A DNA stretch of 23,339 bases from Nemertoderma westbladi (taxonomy: Eukaryota; Xenacoelomorpha; Nemertodermatida; Nemertodermatidae): NCBI GenBank assembly GCA_032718475.1, contig JAUCBJ010004880.1, forward strand, positions 64,001 through 87,339, written 5' to 3'. Each line of letters begins with the position of its first letter. The stretch's first letter is position 1. Positions 8,482 through 17,632 of this stretch are shown one piece after another. The position numbers were made by a program, and so were the translations under genes. A model generated the notes under the pieces. It did no database searches and was not told the DNA's origin. It saw nothing but the letters and a program-made list of their open reading frames with translations.

Positions 8482-10605
8482 TTGCAACAGCCAAGTGTGA
8501 GATCCAGCTTCACACTACAGCTGAGCAACAGGTATGAGGCTCTTGCCTCTGAGGCGGCAGATCACTGTGAGGGCTATACTGCCTTTACAGAAGCAGTTAA
8601 GTTAGCAGCTGCAGAAACAGTTCCTGTATACCCTCGAAACAGGAAAAGGGCCCCCTGGACTGACAACAAAATTCAAAAGTGCCGAAATGACCTTCATAAG
8701 GCGCAGAAAGAGTCCCGACTCAAACAGACTACAGCGGCCAAGAATGCAGTTAAGGCTGCATCTAGGTCCCTGAACAGGCAGTACTCTGTTAATCTACAGG
8801 AGCTAATAAACCAACAGGTTGATGCCATCAATGATGCTGACGACAGCAGGCAATCATCCCAGGCATGGAAATCGATCAATCTGCTTACTGGGCGGAAAAG
8901 CCAACCAACCACCAAGGTTAAGGCTGAATCACCAGCCGATCGCCTCAATGGTTGGAAAGCCCACTTTGAAAAGCTCCTCAATAATGACAGGGCATTGCCT
9001 GATAACTTTATAGAAGTAAAGGTGTCTGAGTCTGTACTCCCAGATATTCCCATTGGCGATATCTCCTTTGCAGAAGTGAAGGCTGCTGCAAAGAGCATTA
9101 AGACCAATCGTGCCATTGGAGTAGATGGTGTTCCCCCTGAGGTCTTTAAAATACCTGAGTGTTTAAAGCTCATCTATCCCATCATAGTAGACATGTACCG
9201 TACAACAAGAGTCCCACAAGAAATGAAAACAAATAAGTTGGTGCCAGTTCCCAAGAAGGGCAACCTAACACTCTATGGTTCTTTTCGGGGAATCTCATTG
9301 ATCTCGATTGCTGCAAAGCTATACAATAGGATTCTATTAAATCGCATCAGGGATCCCATTGAGAGACTGCTCCGTGGAAATCAGAATGGGTTCCGTAAAG
9401 GTCGTGGGACCATGGAGCCCATTTTGGCACTTAGAAGGATAATTGAAGAATTATCAAAAAAGAAAGACAGGCATCTGGCTGTTATCTTTGTTGACTTCTT
9501 CAAGGCCTTTGATTCAGTCTCTCGCTCACATATGTTCAGCATACTTTCATTATATGGGATTCCTGATGAAATTATTGCAGCAATCAGATCAGTATACGAT
9601 GGTTCGACAACATTTGTGTCTACTGTTGACGGTGACACAGAACCATTTGAAGTGTTATGGGGCGTCCTCCAGGGAGACACACTTGCACCATTCTTGTTCA
9701 TTATTGTGGTTGACTATGTTCTACGCATGTCCTTAGATCATCATAATGATGATGGGGTGATGATAACTCCACCTACTGGCTCCAGAAGTCGAGGAAATCC
9801 TGCCAAGTACCTAACTGATCTAGACTTTGCTGATGACTTAGGAGTACTCTCAGAATCATTAGAGGGAGCCCAACGGCTCCTCAGCTCATTAGAACATGCT
9901 GCTTCTAGTGTTGGTCTTTTTATTAACTCCAGAAAGACCAAAATTCTGACAGTTAACTTTGAAAGTCCTCAGCAAGTCTCTGATCGGATGAGCATAAGAT
10001 CAAAGGATGGTATGCTTGAACATGTGGACGACTTCTGTTACCTGGGATCATGGATCCGGAAGTCAGGTGAGGACCTTCGAATACGTAAGGGAAAGGCATG
10101 GGCAGCCTTGAATAGGCTTTCCAGGATTTGGAAGTCACCGAGAATTAATCGGAAACTTAAGGTCCGATTATTTAGAGCAGCAGTAGTTCCAGTACTCCTC
10201 TATGGGAGTCCATGCTGGGCTCTAACTGCTGAGGACACCAAATCTCTGGATGGCACATTCACAAGAATGCTACGCCGGGTTCATTGTGTCAAGTACAATG
10301 CACACATCTCCAACCAGACACTATATAACATTGGAGGTGTCTCATTGGTTCCCCCGAGCTTGACACTAGAACAAAATCGCCTCCGCTTTGCAGGACATTG
10401 CTTTCGCCGTGAGGACCAGCCAGTGCATAATCTTGTACTTTGGCAGCCTCATGGAGTGAATAAGCATGGTGGACAGCCCATGACTTTCTTGAGACGCATC
10501 TTAAAGGACACTGGCCTTAAAGATGCGGATGATCTAGCAAATGTCATGGGTGATAGGGAGTTGTGGCGGTGCAATTTTGTTGATAAGCCGGCACAGCATT
10601 CTTAA
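8482..10605 (+). CDS. Reverse transcriptase ORF of non-LTR retrotransposon copy 1
   Basis: An uninterrupted frame of about 707 codons. N-terminal linker (RNRKRAPWTDNKIQKCRNDL near residue 55), then RT: VPKKGNLTLYGSFRGISLIS, LAVIFVDFFKAFDSV (about 331-345, first catalytic Asp), GVLQGDTLAPFLF (about 394), DLDFADDLGVLS (about 447-457, the FADD catalytic pair), a thumb (FCYLGSWI) and a C-terminal region ending RLRFAGHCFRRED...LVLWQPHG. It copies its RNA into DNA at a nicked target. The start shown is only the first Met; the natural protein would continue upstream into the endonuclease, which is broken here. Best preserved element of the window; the clade within APE-type LINEs (RTE-like versus others) is not settled. 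Confidence 0.92.
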   Translation: MQQPSVRSSFTLQLSNRYEALASEAADHCEGYTAFTEAVKLAAAETVPVYPRNRKRAPWTDNKIQKCRNDLHKAQKESRLKQTTAAKNAVKAASRSLNRQYSVNLQELINQQVDAINDADDSRQSSQAWKSINLLTGRKSQPTTKVKAESPADRLNGWKAHFEKLLNNDRALPDNFIEVKVSESVLPDIPIGDISFAEVKAAAKSIKTNRAIGVDGVPPEVFKIPECLKLIYPIIVDMYRTTRVPQEMKTNKLVPVPKKGNLTLYGSFRGISLISIAAKLYNRILLNRIRDPIERLLRGNQNGFRKGRGTMEPILALRRIIEELSKKKDRHLAVIFVDFFKAFDSVSRSHMFSILSLYGIPDEIIAAIRSVYDGSTTFVSTVDGDTEPFEVLWGVLQGDTLAPFLFIIVVDYVLRMSLDHHNDDGVMITPPTGSRSRGNPAKYLTDLDFADDLGVLSESLEGAQRLLSSLEHAASSVGLFINSRKTKILTVNFESPQQVSDRMSIRSKDGMLEHVDDFCYLGSWIRKSGEDLRIRKGKAWAALNRLSRIWKSPRINRKLKVRLFRAAVVPVLLYGSPCWALTAEDTKSLDGTFTRMLRRVHCVKYNAHISNQTLYNIGGVSLVPPSLTLEQNRLRFAGHCFRREDQPVHNLVLWQPHGVNKHGGQPMTFLRRILKDTGLKDADDLANVMGDRELWRCNFVDKPAQHS

Positions 10606-10640
10606 AAATGCAGCTGCAATGCAGCATGCCGATCCTAGTA
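10606..10640 (+). mobile_element. 3' tail of retrotransposon copy 1
   Basis: Short untranslated tail after the RT stop: aatgcagctgcaatgcagcatgccgatcctagtagta. The same tail occurs after copy 2 (13041-13080, with tagtagtag), after the fragment at 1-692 (703-713) and inverted at 22393-22430. Such a short 3' end closing with a simple TAG repeat is a feature of some LINE families, which fits a common family here. Copy 2 begins directly afterwards. Confidence 0.75.
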
Positions 10641-13090
10641 GTATCTCTATCGATTATCTCTGGAAATGGATTGTTTTTGGCTGGAACCCAGTTCAAGAAG
10701 CGAACTGCAAAGCTATGGACTCATAGTGGACCCAGTGGTCACAAGTCCCAGATTGACCATATTCTGTTCGTAGGAAATACAAGAGCTCTATACAAGACTG
10801 TAATGCATTTACACTTCGACCTTTCTCCAGTGATGACCGCCTTATTGTGGCCAAGGTAAGACTTAGTGTGCATGCAAGCAGAACAACGAAATCTGCCTTG
10901 CCGCGGCATGACTGGTCCTCTCTGTTGCAACCGCCAAGTGTGAGATCCAGCTTCACACTACAGCTGAGCAACAAGTATGAGGTTCTTGCCTCTGAGACGA
11001 CAGATCACTGAGGGGTATTCTGCCTTCACAGAAGCAGTTATGTTAGAAGCTGCAGAAACAGTTCCTGTATACCCTCGAAACAGGAAAGGGGCCCCCTGGA
11101 CTGACAACAAAATTCAGGAGTGCCGAAATGACCTCTATAAGGCGCAGAAAGAGTCCCGACTCAAACAGACTACAGCAGCCAAGAATGCAGTTAAGGCTGC
11201 ATCTAGGTCCCTGAACAGGCAGTACTCTGTTAATCTACAGGGGCTAATAAACCAACAGGTTGATGCCATCAATGATGCTGACGACACCAGGCAATCATCC
11301 CAGGCATGGAAATCGATCAACTTGCTTATTGGGTGGAAAGCCAACCAACTACCAAGGTTAAGGCTGAATCACCAGCCAATCGCCTCAATGGTTGGAAGGC
11401 CCACTTTGAAAAGCTCCTCAATAATGACAGGGTATTGCCTGGTAACTTTATAAAAGTAAAAGTGTCTGAGTCTGTACTCCCAGATATTCCCATTGGCGAT
11501 ATCTCATTTGCAGAAGTGAAGGCTGCTGCTAAGAGCATTGAGACCAATCATGTCAGTGGAGTAGATGGTGTTCCCCCTGAGGTCTTTAAAATACCTGAGT
11601 GTTTAAAGCTCATCTATCCCATCATAGTAGACATGTACCGAACAACAAGAGTCCCACAAGAAATGAAAACAAATAAGTTGGTGCCAGTTCCCAAGAAGGG
11701 CAACCTAACACTCTATGGTTTTTTTCGGGGAATCTCAATGATCTCGATTGCTGCAAAGCTATACAATAGAATTCTATTAAATCGCACCAGGGATCCCATT
11801 GAGAGACTGCTCCGTGGAAATCAGAATGGGTTCTGTAAAGGTGGTGGGACCATGGAGCCCATTTTGGCACTTAGAAGGATAATTGAAGAGTTATCAAAAA
11901 AGAAAGACAGGCATCTTGCTGTTATCTTTGTTGAGTTCTTCAAGGCCTTTAATTCAGTCTCTCGCCCACGTATGTTCAGCATACTTTCATTTTATGGGAA
12001 TCCTGATAAAATTATTGCAGCAATCAGATCAGTATACGATGGTTTGACAACATTTGTATCTACTGTTGACGGTGACACAGAACCATTTGAAGTGTTATGG
12101 GGCGTCCTCCAAGGAGACACACTTGCACCATTCTTGTTCATTATTGTGGTTGACTATGTTCTACGCATGTCCTTAGATCATCATAATGATGATGGGGTGA
12201 TGATAACTCCACCTACTGGCTCCAAAAGTCGAGGAAATCCTGCCAAGTACCTAACTGATTTAGACTTTGCTGATGACTTAGGAGTACTCTCAGAAACATT
12301 AGAGGGAGCCCAACGGCTCCTCAGCTCATTAGAACATGCTGCTTCTAGTGTTGGTCTTTTTATTAACTCCAGAAAGACAACAATTTTAACAGTTAACTTT
12401 GAAAGTCCTCAGCAAGTCTCTGATCGGATGAGCATAAGCTCAAAGGATGGTATGTTTGAGCATGCGGACGACTTCTGTTACCTGTGATCATGGATCTGGA
12501 AGTCAGCTGAGGACCTTCTAATACATAAGGGAAAGGCATGGGCAGCCTTGAATAGGCTTTCCAGGATTTGGAAGTCACCGAGAATTAATCGGAACTCCTC
12601 TATACTCCTCTATACCCCTCGGTACTCCTCTATGGGAGTCCATGTTGGGCTCTAACTGCTGAGGACGCCAAATCTCTGGATGGCACATTCACAAGAATGC
12701 TACACCGGGTTCACTGTTCAAGTACAATGCACACATCTCCAACCAGACACTATATAACATTGGAGGTGTCGCATTGGTTCCCCTAAGCTTTACACTAGAA
12801 AAAAGCCGATTCCGCTTTGCAGGACATTGCATTCGCTGTGAGGACCAGCCAGTGCATAATCTTGTGCTTTGGCAGCCTCATCGCTCATGGAGTGAATAAG
12901 CATGGTGGACAGCCCATGGCTTTCTTGAGACGCATCTTAAAGGACACTGGCCTTGAAGATGCGGATGATCTAGCAAATGTCATGGGTGATAGGGAGTTGT
13001 GGCGGTGCAATTTTGTCGACAAGCCGTCACAACATTCATAAAAATGCAGCAGCAATGCAGCATGCCGATCCTAGTAGTAGTATGTTCAAC
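10641..13090 (+). pseudogene. Retrotransposon copy 2: 5'-truncated, multiply broken endonuclease-RT
   Basis: Near-identical to copy 1 over the RT (often one difference in several tens of bases). It begins inside the endonuclease C-terminus, the part copy 1 has lost: GNGLFLAGTQFKKR, KSQIDHILFVGNT, then after a frameshift near 10820 SSDDRLIVAKVRLS. Visible damage against copy 1: a 2-base loss with stop at 11009-11011; a 1-base loss near 11337; a G-to-T nonsense at 12485-12487 (cctgtga versus cctggga); replacement of the KLKVRLFRAAVV region by a short repeated tactcctctat sequence (about 12593-12625); a base lost near 12715; and a small insertion near 12883. FADD is kept, but 'VDFFKAFDSV' is changed to VEFFKAFNSV, losing the first catalytic Asp. 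The frame ends at 13041 and the TAGTAGTAG tail follows. Confidence 0.9.
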
Positions 13091-13326
13091 ATCATAGTGG
13101 TTTAAATTATTTTCATTGGTCACAGCATAATTAGACAAAGCGAATTGCGCTGATGGGCACAGTGAATACGACAATGAGGTTCAGTTGAGATCGAACTGGT
13201 TCCATCCAGGATCAATTAAATTATGTACAACTATTATCTTTATTTATTATTAAATATATAATTTCAATTATCTGTATTATTTTGTTTATTCTACTTTCTG
13301 GAAAATATGTACAACTTCTCTTTCAG

Positions 13327-13464
13327 AGGATCATTTTTGGAAGAAACTAAAGATGGTTTTCATGAAATTCCACGAGAATGGAAAATACATGATCTGAACT
13401 TTGACAACACCCTCCACTCAATGCTTTCTCTATTCTGTGTAACTACAGGAGAAGGTTGGCCTGG
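13327..13464 (+). CDS. CACNA1-like: Calcium channel alpha-1 exon: domain III pore loop with selectivity glutamate
   Basis: Acceptor acttctctttcag, donor cctgg|gtaagt. Completes Arg, then GSFLEETKDGFHEIPREWKI, HDLNFDNTLHSMLSLFCVTT and GEGWP. REWK, FDN and TGEGWP are the domain III P-loop; the Glu of GEGW is one of the four selectivity-filter acids. A glutamate here fits Cav1/Cav2 (Cav3 carries Asp in domain III, Nav a Lys). The P-loop follows the turret in the 6272-6432 exon, so despite the 6.9-kb intron the frame and family order are uninterrupted. Leaves two bases (GG) to be completed by the next exon as Gly. Confidence 0.97.
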
Positions 13465-13824
13465 GTAAGTCGGTAGCAAAATATCCAGTAAACTATATAA
13501 GACATATTATTCAATTATTTTTATTAATTTGATTTAATTATTAATTATTATTATTCATTAAATTAATTTAATTTACAATAAATTAATTGGCATACTGCTA
13601 AAATATTAGATAATATAAAACCTTAGGTATAATTTATATAGAACGAATGATAACAATCTTCTCAGTCTTGTAGAAAACGTTGAAGTAAGTTAATATTTAT
13701 ATATAACATAGAATAGTAAAAGTAATAGAATTGTCACAGGACAAAATACATCTCTCAAACATTAAAAGATACAATACACCATTTATTATAAGTTATCATT
13801 AATTCCATAAATATAATATTTCAG
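13465..13824 (+). other. Intron between pore-loop and IIIS6 exons
   Basis: 360 very AT-rich bases with ttaatt/attatt runs around 13510-13590. No gene or mobile element recognised. Confidence 0.8.
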
Positions 13825-14023
13825 TGTGTTAAAGAACAGCATTGATGCAACAACCGAGAATCATGGTCCTATTCCCTACTTCTCGATGGAATTGTCAGTA
13901 TTTTACATTGTATTTTTCATCGTATTTCCATTTTTCTGGGTGAATATCTTTGTTGCTTTGATTATAATAACGTTTCAAGAAGAAGGTGATACCAATGTCA
14001 TTGGCGATATCGATAAAAATATA
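13825..14023 (+). CDS. CACNA1-like: Calcium channel alpha-1 exon: domain III S6
   Basis: Acceptor aatatttcag, donor aatata|gtaaga. Reads [20 protein letters not shown], then [20 protein letters not shown] and [25 protein letters not shown]-ENxGP (post-pore turn), [17 protein letters not shown] (IIIS6) and the acidic start of the III-IV linker are all strongly conserved. One small departure is Trp in PFFWVN where most channels have Phe. Ends in phase 0, matching the exon 5.2 kb downstream. Confidence 0.97.
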
Positions 14024-14644
14024 GTAAGAATTTATTTATTGCACAGATTGTGGACGAATTTATTAATATAATTATTATATATTAATTAATTTATACCATA
14101 GAATTAGCTGACTTTCTGACTAACCATAACCAACAAATATTTTTGTTATGTACTATTTACATACGAGATGTCTTAGACCTGCAGCCCAACATTTTAGGGA
14201 TGTAACCAACATACGTTGGTATATGTACCACTACGCTACTTCTGTACCACTACAGAATATATACTATTTTTATTAAATTGTTTCAAAGTACCATCTTTAC
14301 TCTGTATTTTATATCTTTCCATCAAAATGTATAGCAAAACCGGCCCACGCAATTTTCCAATCTAGGAATTCACTGCACATCAAGGACTACTATAGTACAG
14401 GACTGACACACCCCTTCATCTGACTTCGCTAAAAAGTCCATTGGTTTGGTAATGCTTATGATGTTATAAACATTGTTATTGAAGGATTTTTATGAAATTT
14501 AGTAAACAATCATAATTATTTGTAACATAATATATTTTGGTGTCAAGAAATAAAGGACGAGTGCAGCGAGGCTTGTAACAAAGGGGACGAGTGTTGTGTA
14601 CTAACTATTCATTATAGTTGTGAGACATAGAAAATGATGTGAAC
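14024..14644 (+). other. Intron sequence before the nested transposons
   Basis: AT-rich. Contains ggacgagtgcagcgagg (about 14556-14572) and a second ggacgagtg nearby (14584-14593), resembling a short motif at 20091-20107 (gatcgagcgcagcgagg). No gene recognised. Confidence 0.55.
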
Positions 14645-14648
14645 GTAG
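14644..14648. repeat. Target-site duplication CGTAG, left copy
   Basis: Five bases directly before the CACAATG end of the RAG1-like element; the identical CGTAG follows the other end at 15723-15727. Confidence 0.88.
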
Positions 14649-15722
14649 CACAATGGGCCGGTGTGCAGAAATAGGCGGTTTTTGAACATTGTTTGGCCAC
14701 ATTTTTGATATTATCAAGGTATAGTGGACATTTTGGGGTTTTCAAATCTGGCTTTGTTTTTTTTTTGTTTTGTTTTTTTTGTTTCCTGATAGCACAGGCA
14801 AAGGAGGTACAACAACAACAGGCAATGTTGCTAGACGTTTATTTGATGATCCTTCTAACATGCAATATTTGTTCAATTAGTGCCTGATGCTAAACAAGAA
14901 CATATCTGTGTACTGATGAAGAAGCTCTCCTTGATATTGAGAATAATTCGAAGCCGACTGTCTGTCAATTTAGAGCGTTACAAAGAACTGTGCACTAATA
15001 CACATATATATATTATTGAAAATTTCAAATGGGTGAGCATCACTCCAACAGTTCATAAAGTCTTAGCTCACTCATGGGAATTAATTCAAATCAATCATGG
15101 ATCTGGGTTGGGTGCTGTGTCTGAAGAAGGCTTGGAAGGTTCAAATAAGTTCCTTCGATCAATTAGGATCTCCCACTCACGGAAAACAAGCCAAACTGCT
15201 AACCTAACTGACTGTTTGAACATAATGTGGTTGGGATCTGATCCTGTAATCAACAACCACAAGTTCTTAAGCTCCTGTTATTGCAAGTTCTGCAAAGTAC
15301 ATGGTCATTTCACTCGTTACTGCAAGATTAAGGACTCTACTGCGACTGGAGATTCAAGTGTTGATATAGATGACATTAGCTTCTATGTAAACTCCCTATA
15401 TTGATGTTCTGAACTTGAAATAGTTTCTTTGACTCTAACATGCACATTCAACTGTTTTATGCAATTTGCTGTGGTGTGCTTCAATTTTATATATATTGGT
15501 ATTAATTTGTATCGCATGAGCATTATTGTTACTGCGCTCGTAAACTCTATTTTTACTTTAACTCTTCTATTAAGATAAGTATTCCTTAATAATGGAATTT
15601 TTCGTTTGTAACAGATTCAGCTTTAAATTCTGAACAAAAATATTATTACAGCTATGGATGAAAATGAATAATTTTACCAGAAAACCCCTATGTCTGCAAA
15701 ACGAGATCATCGGCCCACTGTG
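14649..15722 (+). mobile_element. RAG1/Transib-type DNA transposon, internally deleted
   Basis: Left end CACAATGGGCCGGTG (14649-14663) and right end, read inward on the other strand, CACAGTGGGCCGATG (15722 down to 15708): 13 of 15 bases match. A second matching block follows each: TGCAGAAATAGGCGGTTTTT on the left and TGCAGACATAGGGGTTTTC on the right. The element is flanked on both sides by CGTAG (14644-14648 and 15723-15727), a perfect 5-bp target duplication, the length made by RAG and Transib transposases. CAC-rich heptamer ends are also characteristic of that superfamily. Inside lies the decayed C-terminal transposase. At 1,074 bp it is far too short for a complete transposase gene, so it is a non-autonomous deletion product. 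Confidence 0.9.
14785..15404 (+). pseudogene. RAG1-like/Transib-like transposase, C-terminal fragment
   Basis: DDE-type DNA transposase remnant of the RAG1/Transib superfamily. The first part, in one frame (14785-14880), reads STGKGGTTTTGNVARRLFD and ends at a TAG. A shift of frame brings the rest, from about 14870 to 15404. Counting from 14880 the second part has SVNLERYKELC (28-38), TVHKVLAH (57-64), SEEGLEGSNK (81-90) and SDPVI (120-124). The family motif HKxLAH followed by SE-x-x-E-x-x-NK holds the third catalytic acid of RAG1 (Glu962 in mouse); E86 here is the likely equivalent. Residues 135-148 fit CX2CX3GHX4C exactly, the zinc-binding tail reported for invertebrate RAG1-like proteins. 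The catalytic Asp residues and everything N-terminal are absent; no RAG2-like frame is present. Not functional as it stands. Confidence 0.85.
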
Positions 15723-15727
15723 CGTAG
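15723..15727. repeat. Target-site duplication CGTAG, right copy
   Basis: Five bases directly after the CACTGTG right end; identical to 14644-14648. It is followed by ggcggtgcg, which belongs to the end of the fold-back element in which this transposon landed. Confidence 0.88.
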
Positions 15728-16149
15728 GGCGGTGCGTTTTTTACATTTTTTCGATTTCATTGTTCTACCGGTGCACAAAAGTTGCCAAATGGTAAAAAAA
15801 TAAAGCAAAAATAATTTCTTTAAATTTCATCTATATCTTCACGGATCCCAAGAGGGTTGAAATTTTGTGCCATCGCGATGCACCATAAAGAAATGTATAA
15901 CAATATAACACATTGATAAAAAATGAATGACTCAAAAAATAACTTCCTGCATGCATCAAATGTCATCAAATGGGTCCAAACTTAGTTAGATACCAAAATT
16001 TTAATTTTTGGGTCAAGGGAACTAGTGCCACAGGCACATGGCCAGAACCTACCATTTGGCGCAAGTGATCATTATTCTCAATTTTCGCGATGGCCAACTT
16101 TGAGTTCTCCTACTGCATTCATATTATGCTCATTAGAACCGCAAAGTCC

Positions 16150-16405
16150 GATTTAGTGGGGGTAGACACCTTCAAAACAAACGTAGAGTGAATAGTTCTT
16201 GAGATATCGCAGAAAATGTGAAGTACGGCACAGGTCTACATTACCGCCTTGATGTGATATGGACAAATACACTATAAATGATATATTGAATTATCTCAAG
16301 GAATCAAGAATAGACACATCACAGAAATGATCGATATAATGGGTGAAGACACCTTCAAAATAAGAGTAGAGTCATTAGTTTTTGAGTTATTTTACAAAAT
16401 GTCAA
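16150..16405. repeat. Internal direct repeat inside the fold-back element
   Basis: A block of about 65 bases at 16157-16222 (gggggtagacaccttcaaaa...gcagaaaatgtgaag) recurs diverged at 16341-16406 (gggtgaagacaccttcaaaa...acaaaatgtcaag). The period is about 184 bases. The second copy falls in the unpaired centre between the arms. Confidence 0.7.
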
Positions 16406-17089
16406 GACTATATCCACCAATTACTACTTGATATTGAGTTGACCCATTCCACACATTTTGTACAAAAACTATAGTGAATTAATCACTACTCTTTAAGTAT
16501 TTTTGATGCCTTAAAATAATTAGAAGTAACATTTTTGTGTATTTGTCTATAAATCATCAAGGCAGTAATGTTGACTTGTGCCGTAATTAACATTTTCTGT
16601 AATATCTCAAGAACTATTCGCTCTATGCTTATTTTGATGATGTCTACCCCCACTAAATCGGTCATTGTGGTTCTAATGAGCATAATAATAATGCCGTGGG
16701 AGAACTAAAAGTTGTCCATCACCAAAATTGAGAATAATCATCACTTGCGCCAAAGAGTAAGTTCTGGTCATGTGCCTGTGGCACTACTTCCCTTAATCCA
16801 AAAATTAAAATTTAGGTATCTAACTAAGTTTGGACCCATTTGATGACATTTGATGCATGCAGGAAGTTTTTTTTTGAGTCATTGATCTTTCATCAATGTG
16901 TTATATTGTTATAAATTTCGTTATGGTGCATCGCGATGGCACAAAATTTCAACCCTCTTGGGATCCGTGAAGACATAGACGAAATTTAAAGAAATTTTTT
17001 TTGCCTTATTTTTTTACCATTTGGCAACTTTTGTGCACCGGTAGAACAATGAAATCGAAAAAAGTAAAAAACGCACCGCCGTAGTGAAC

Positions 17090-17630
17090 AGTATCCCTAT
17101 CAGTAGGGGAATATTGTGACACAGACGAACGGATTCAACTAGCGGTATATTGTCTATACAATATACATGGACCTCTCTCTATATTCTTTATCTCTGGTCA
17201 TTTACTATCCTAACAGTTCTCAAGCCAGGTTCCAGGTAACCCTTCCCCCTCACCCCCAACCGCCTTTCTGATATTATTACTTTAAAGGGCTATTATTATT
17301 AGGTACTTTATATTACTAGTTGTAGGTTGTTACTTTATATTTCTAGTAGGTACTTTATGTTATTACTTTATTATTTATTACGATCGCCAACCCAATATTC
17401 CCTACCCCAGAGTGAAAACACATCAATGGCCCCGATACGGGCTCTTCATTAATAAATTGATTAAGTAACAATCCCAAATATTAAACATAAACCGGAAAAT
17501 TAAACGAGTGACTCCCTTGTAGACTCCTCTGTATATCTCATTTTAAAGAGTCTCTCCGGGCTCGGACTCAACGTGTGACCCCCTGTAGAGAAATATATCA
17601 GTTCATTCAGAAGGTACAGTGGTTGGGATG
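17090..17630. other. Intron sequence after the fold-back element
   Basis: Contains a small hairpin gtatattg...caatatac (17144-17165), a repeated ggtactttat/gttactttat motif (17301-17360), and ggccccgatacgggctcttcattaataaatt (17428-17458), which looks somewhat like a LINE 3' end. No coding sequence recognised. Confidence 0.45.
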
Positions 17631-17632
17631 AT

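Larger units (their letters stand above)
14645..17083. mobile_element. Long fold-back DNA element (arms about 590 bp), host of the RAG1-like insertion
   Basis: Left arm about 15728-16315 and right arm about 16492-17083 are reverse complements with scattered differences; for instance 15843-15888 matches 16921-16966 inverted (ggatcccaagagggttgaaa...) perfectly. Outer ends are taGGGCGGTGCG on the left and taCGGCGGTGCG, inverted, on the right. Both sides are flanked by GTGAAC (14639-14644 and 17084-17089), a likely target duplication, if one allows one extra G at the left. The RAG1-like element lies within the first bases of the left end, so without it the fold-back would be about 1.36 kb. No ORF of note; a non-autonomous element moved by an unknown transposase. 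Confidence 0.82.

Noticed and set aside
8694-9173. Minus-strand open frames across the RT gene (also around 9381-9701 and 11135-11547).
   Set aside because: Shadows of the RT reading frame, with no homology.
7180-13090. LTR retrotransposon or endogenous virus.
   Set aside because: No LTRs, protease, integrase or gag; the endonuclease plus RT order is that of a non-LTR element.
13327-13464. Sodium channel, NALCN or T-type channel instead of Cav1/Cav2.
   Set aside because: The domain III filter is TGEGWP with Glu, and linker and S6 motifs ([24 protein letters not shown]) are those of high-voltage-activated calcium channels.
14664-14690. A nonamer-like A/T run (ggttttt, i.e. aaaaacc on the other strand) near the CACAATG end, suggesting a true V(D)J signal.
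   Set aside because: Its orientation relative to the heptamer is opposite to that of the ACAAAAACC nonamer and the spacing is neither 12 nor 23; I treat it as the second conserved block of the transposon end only.
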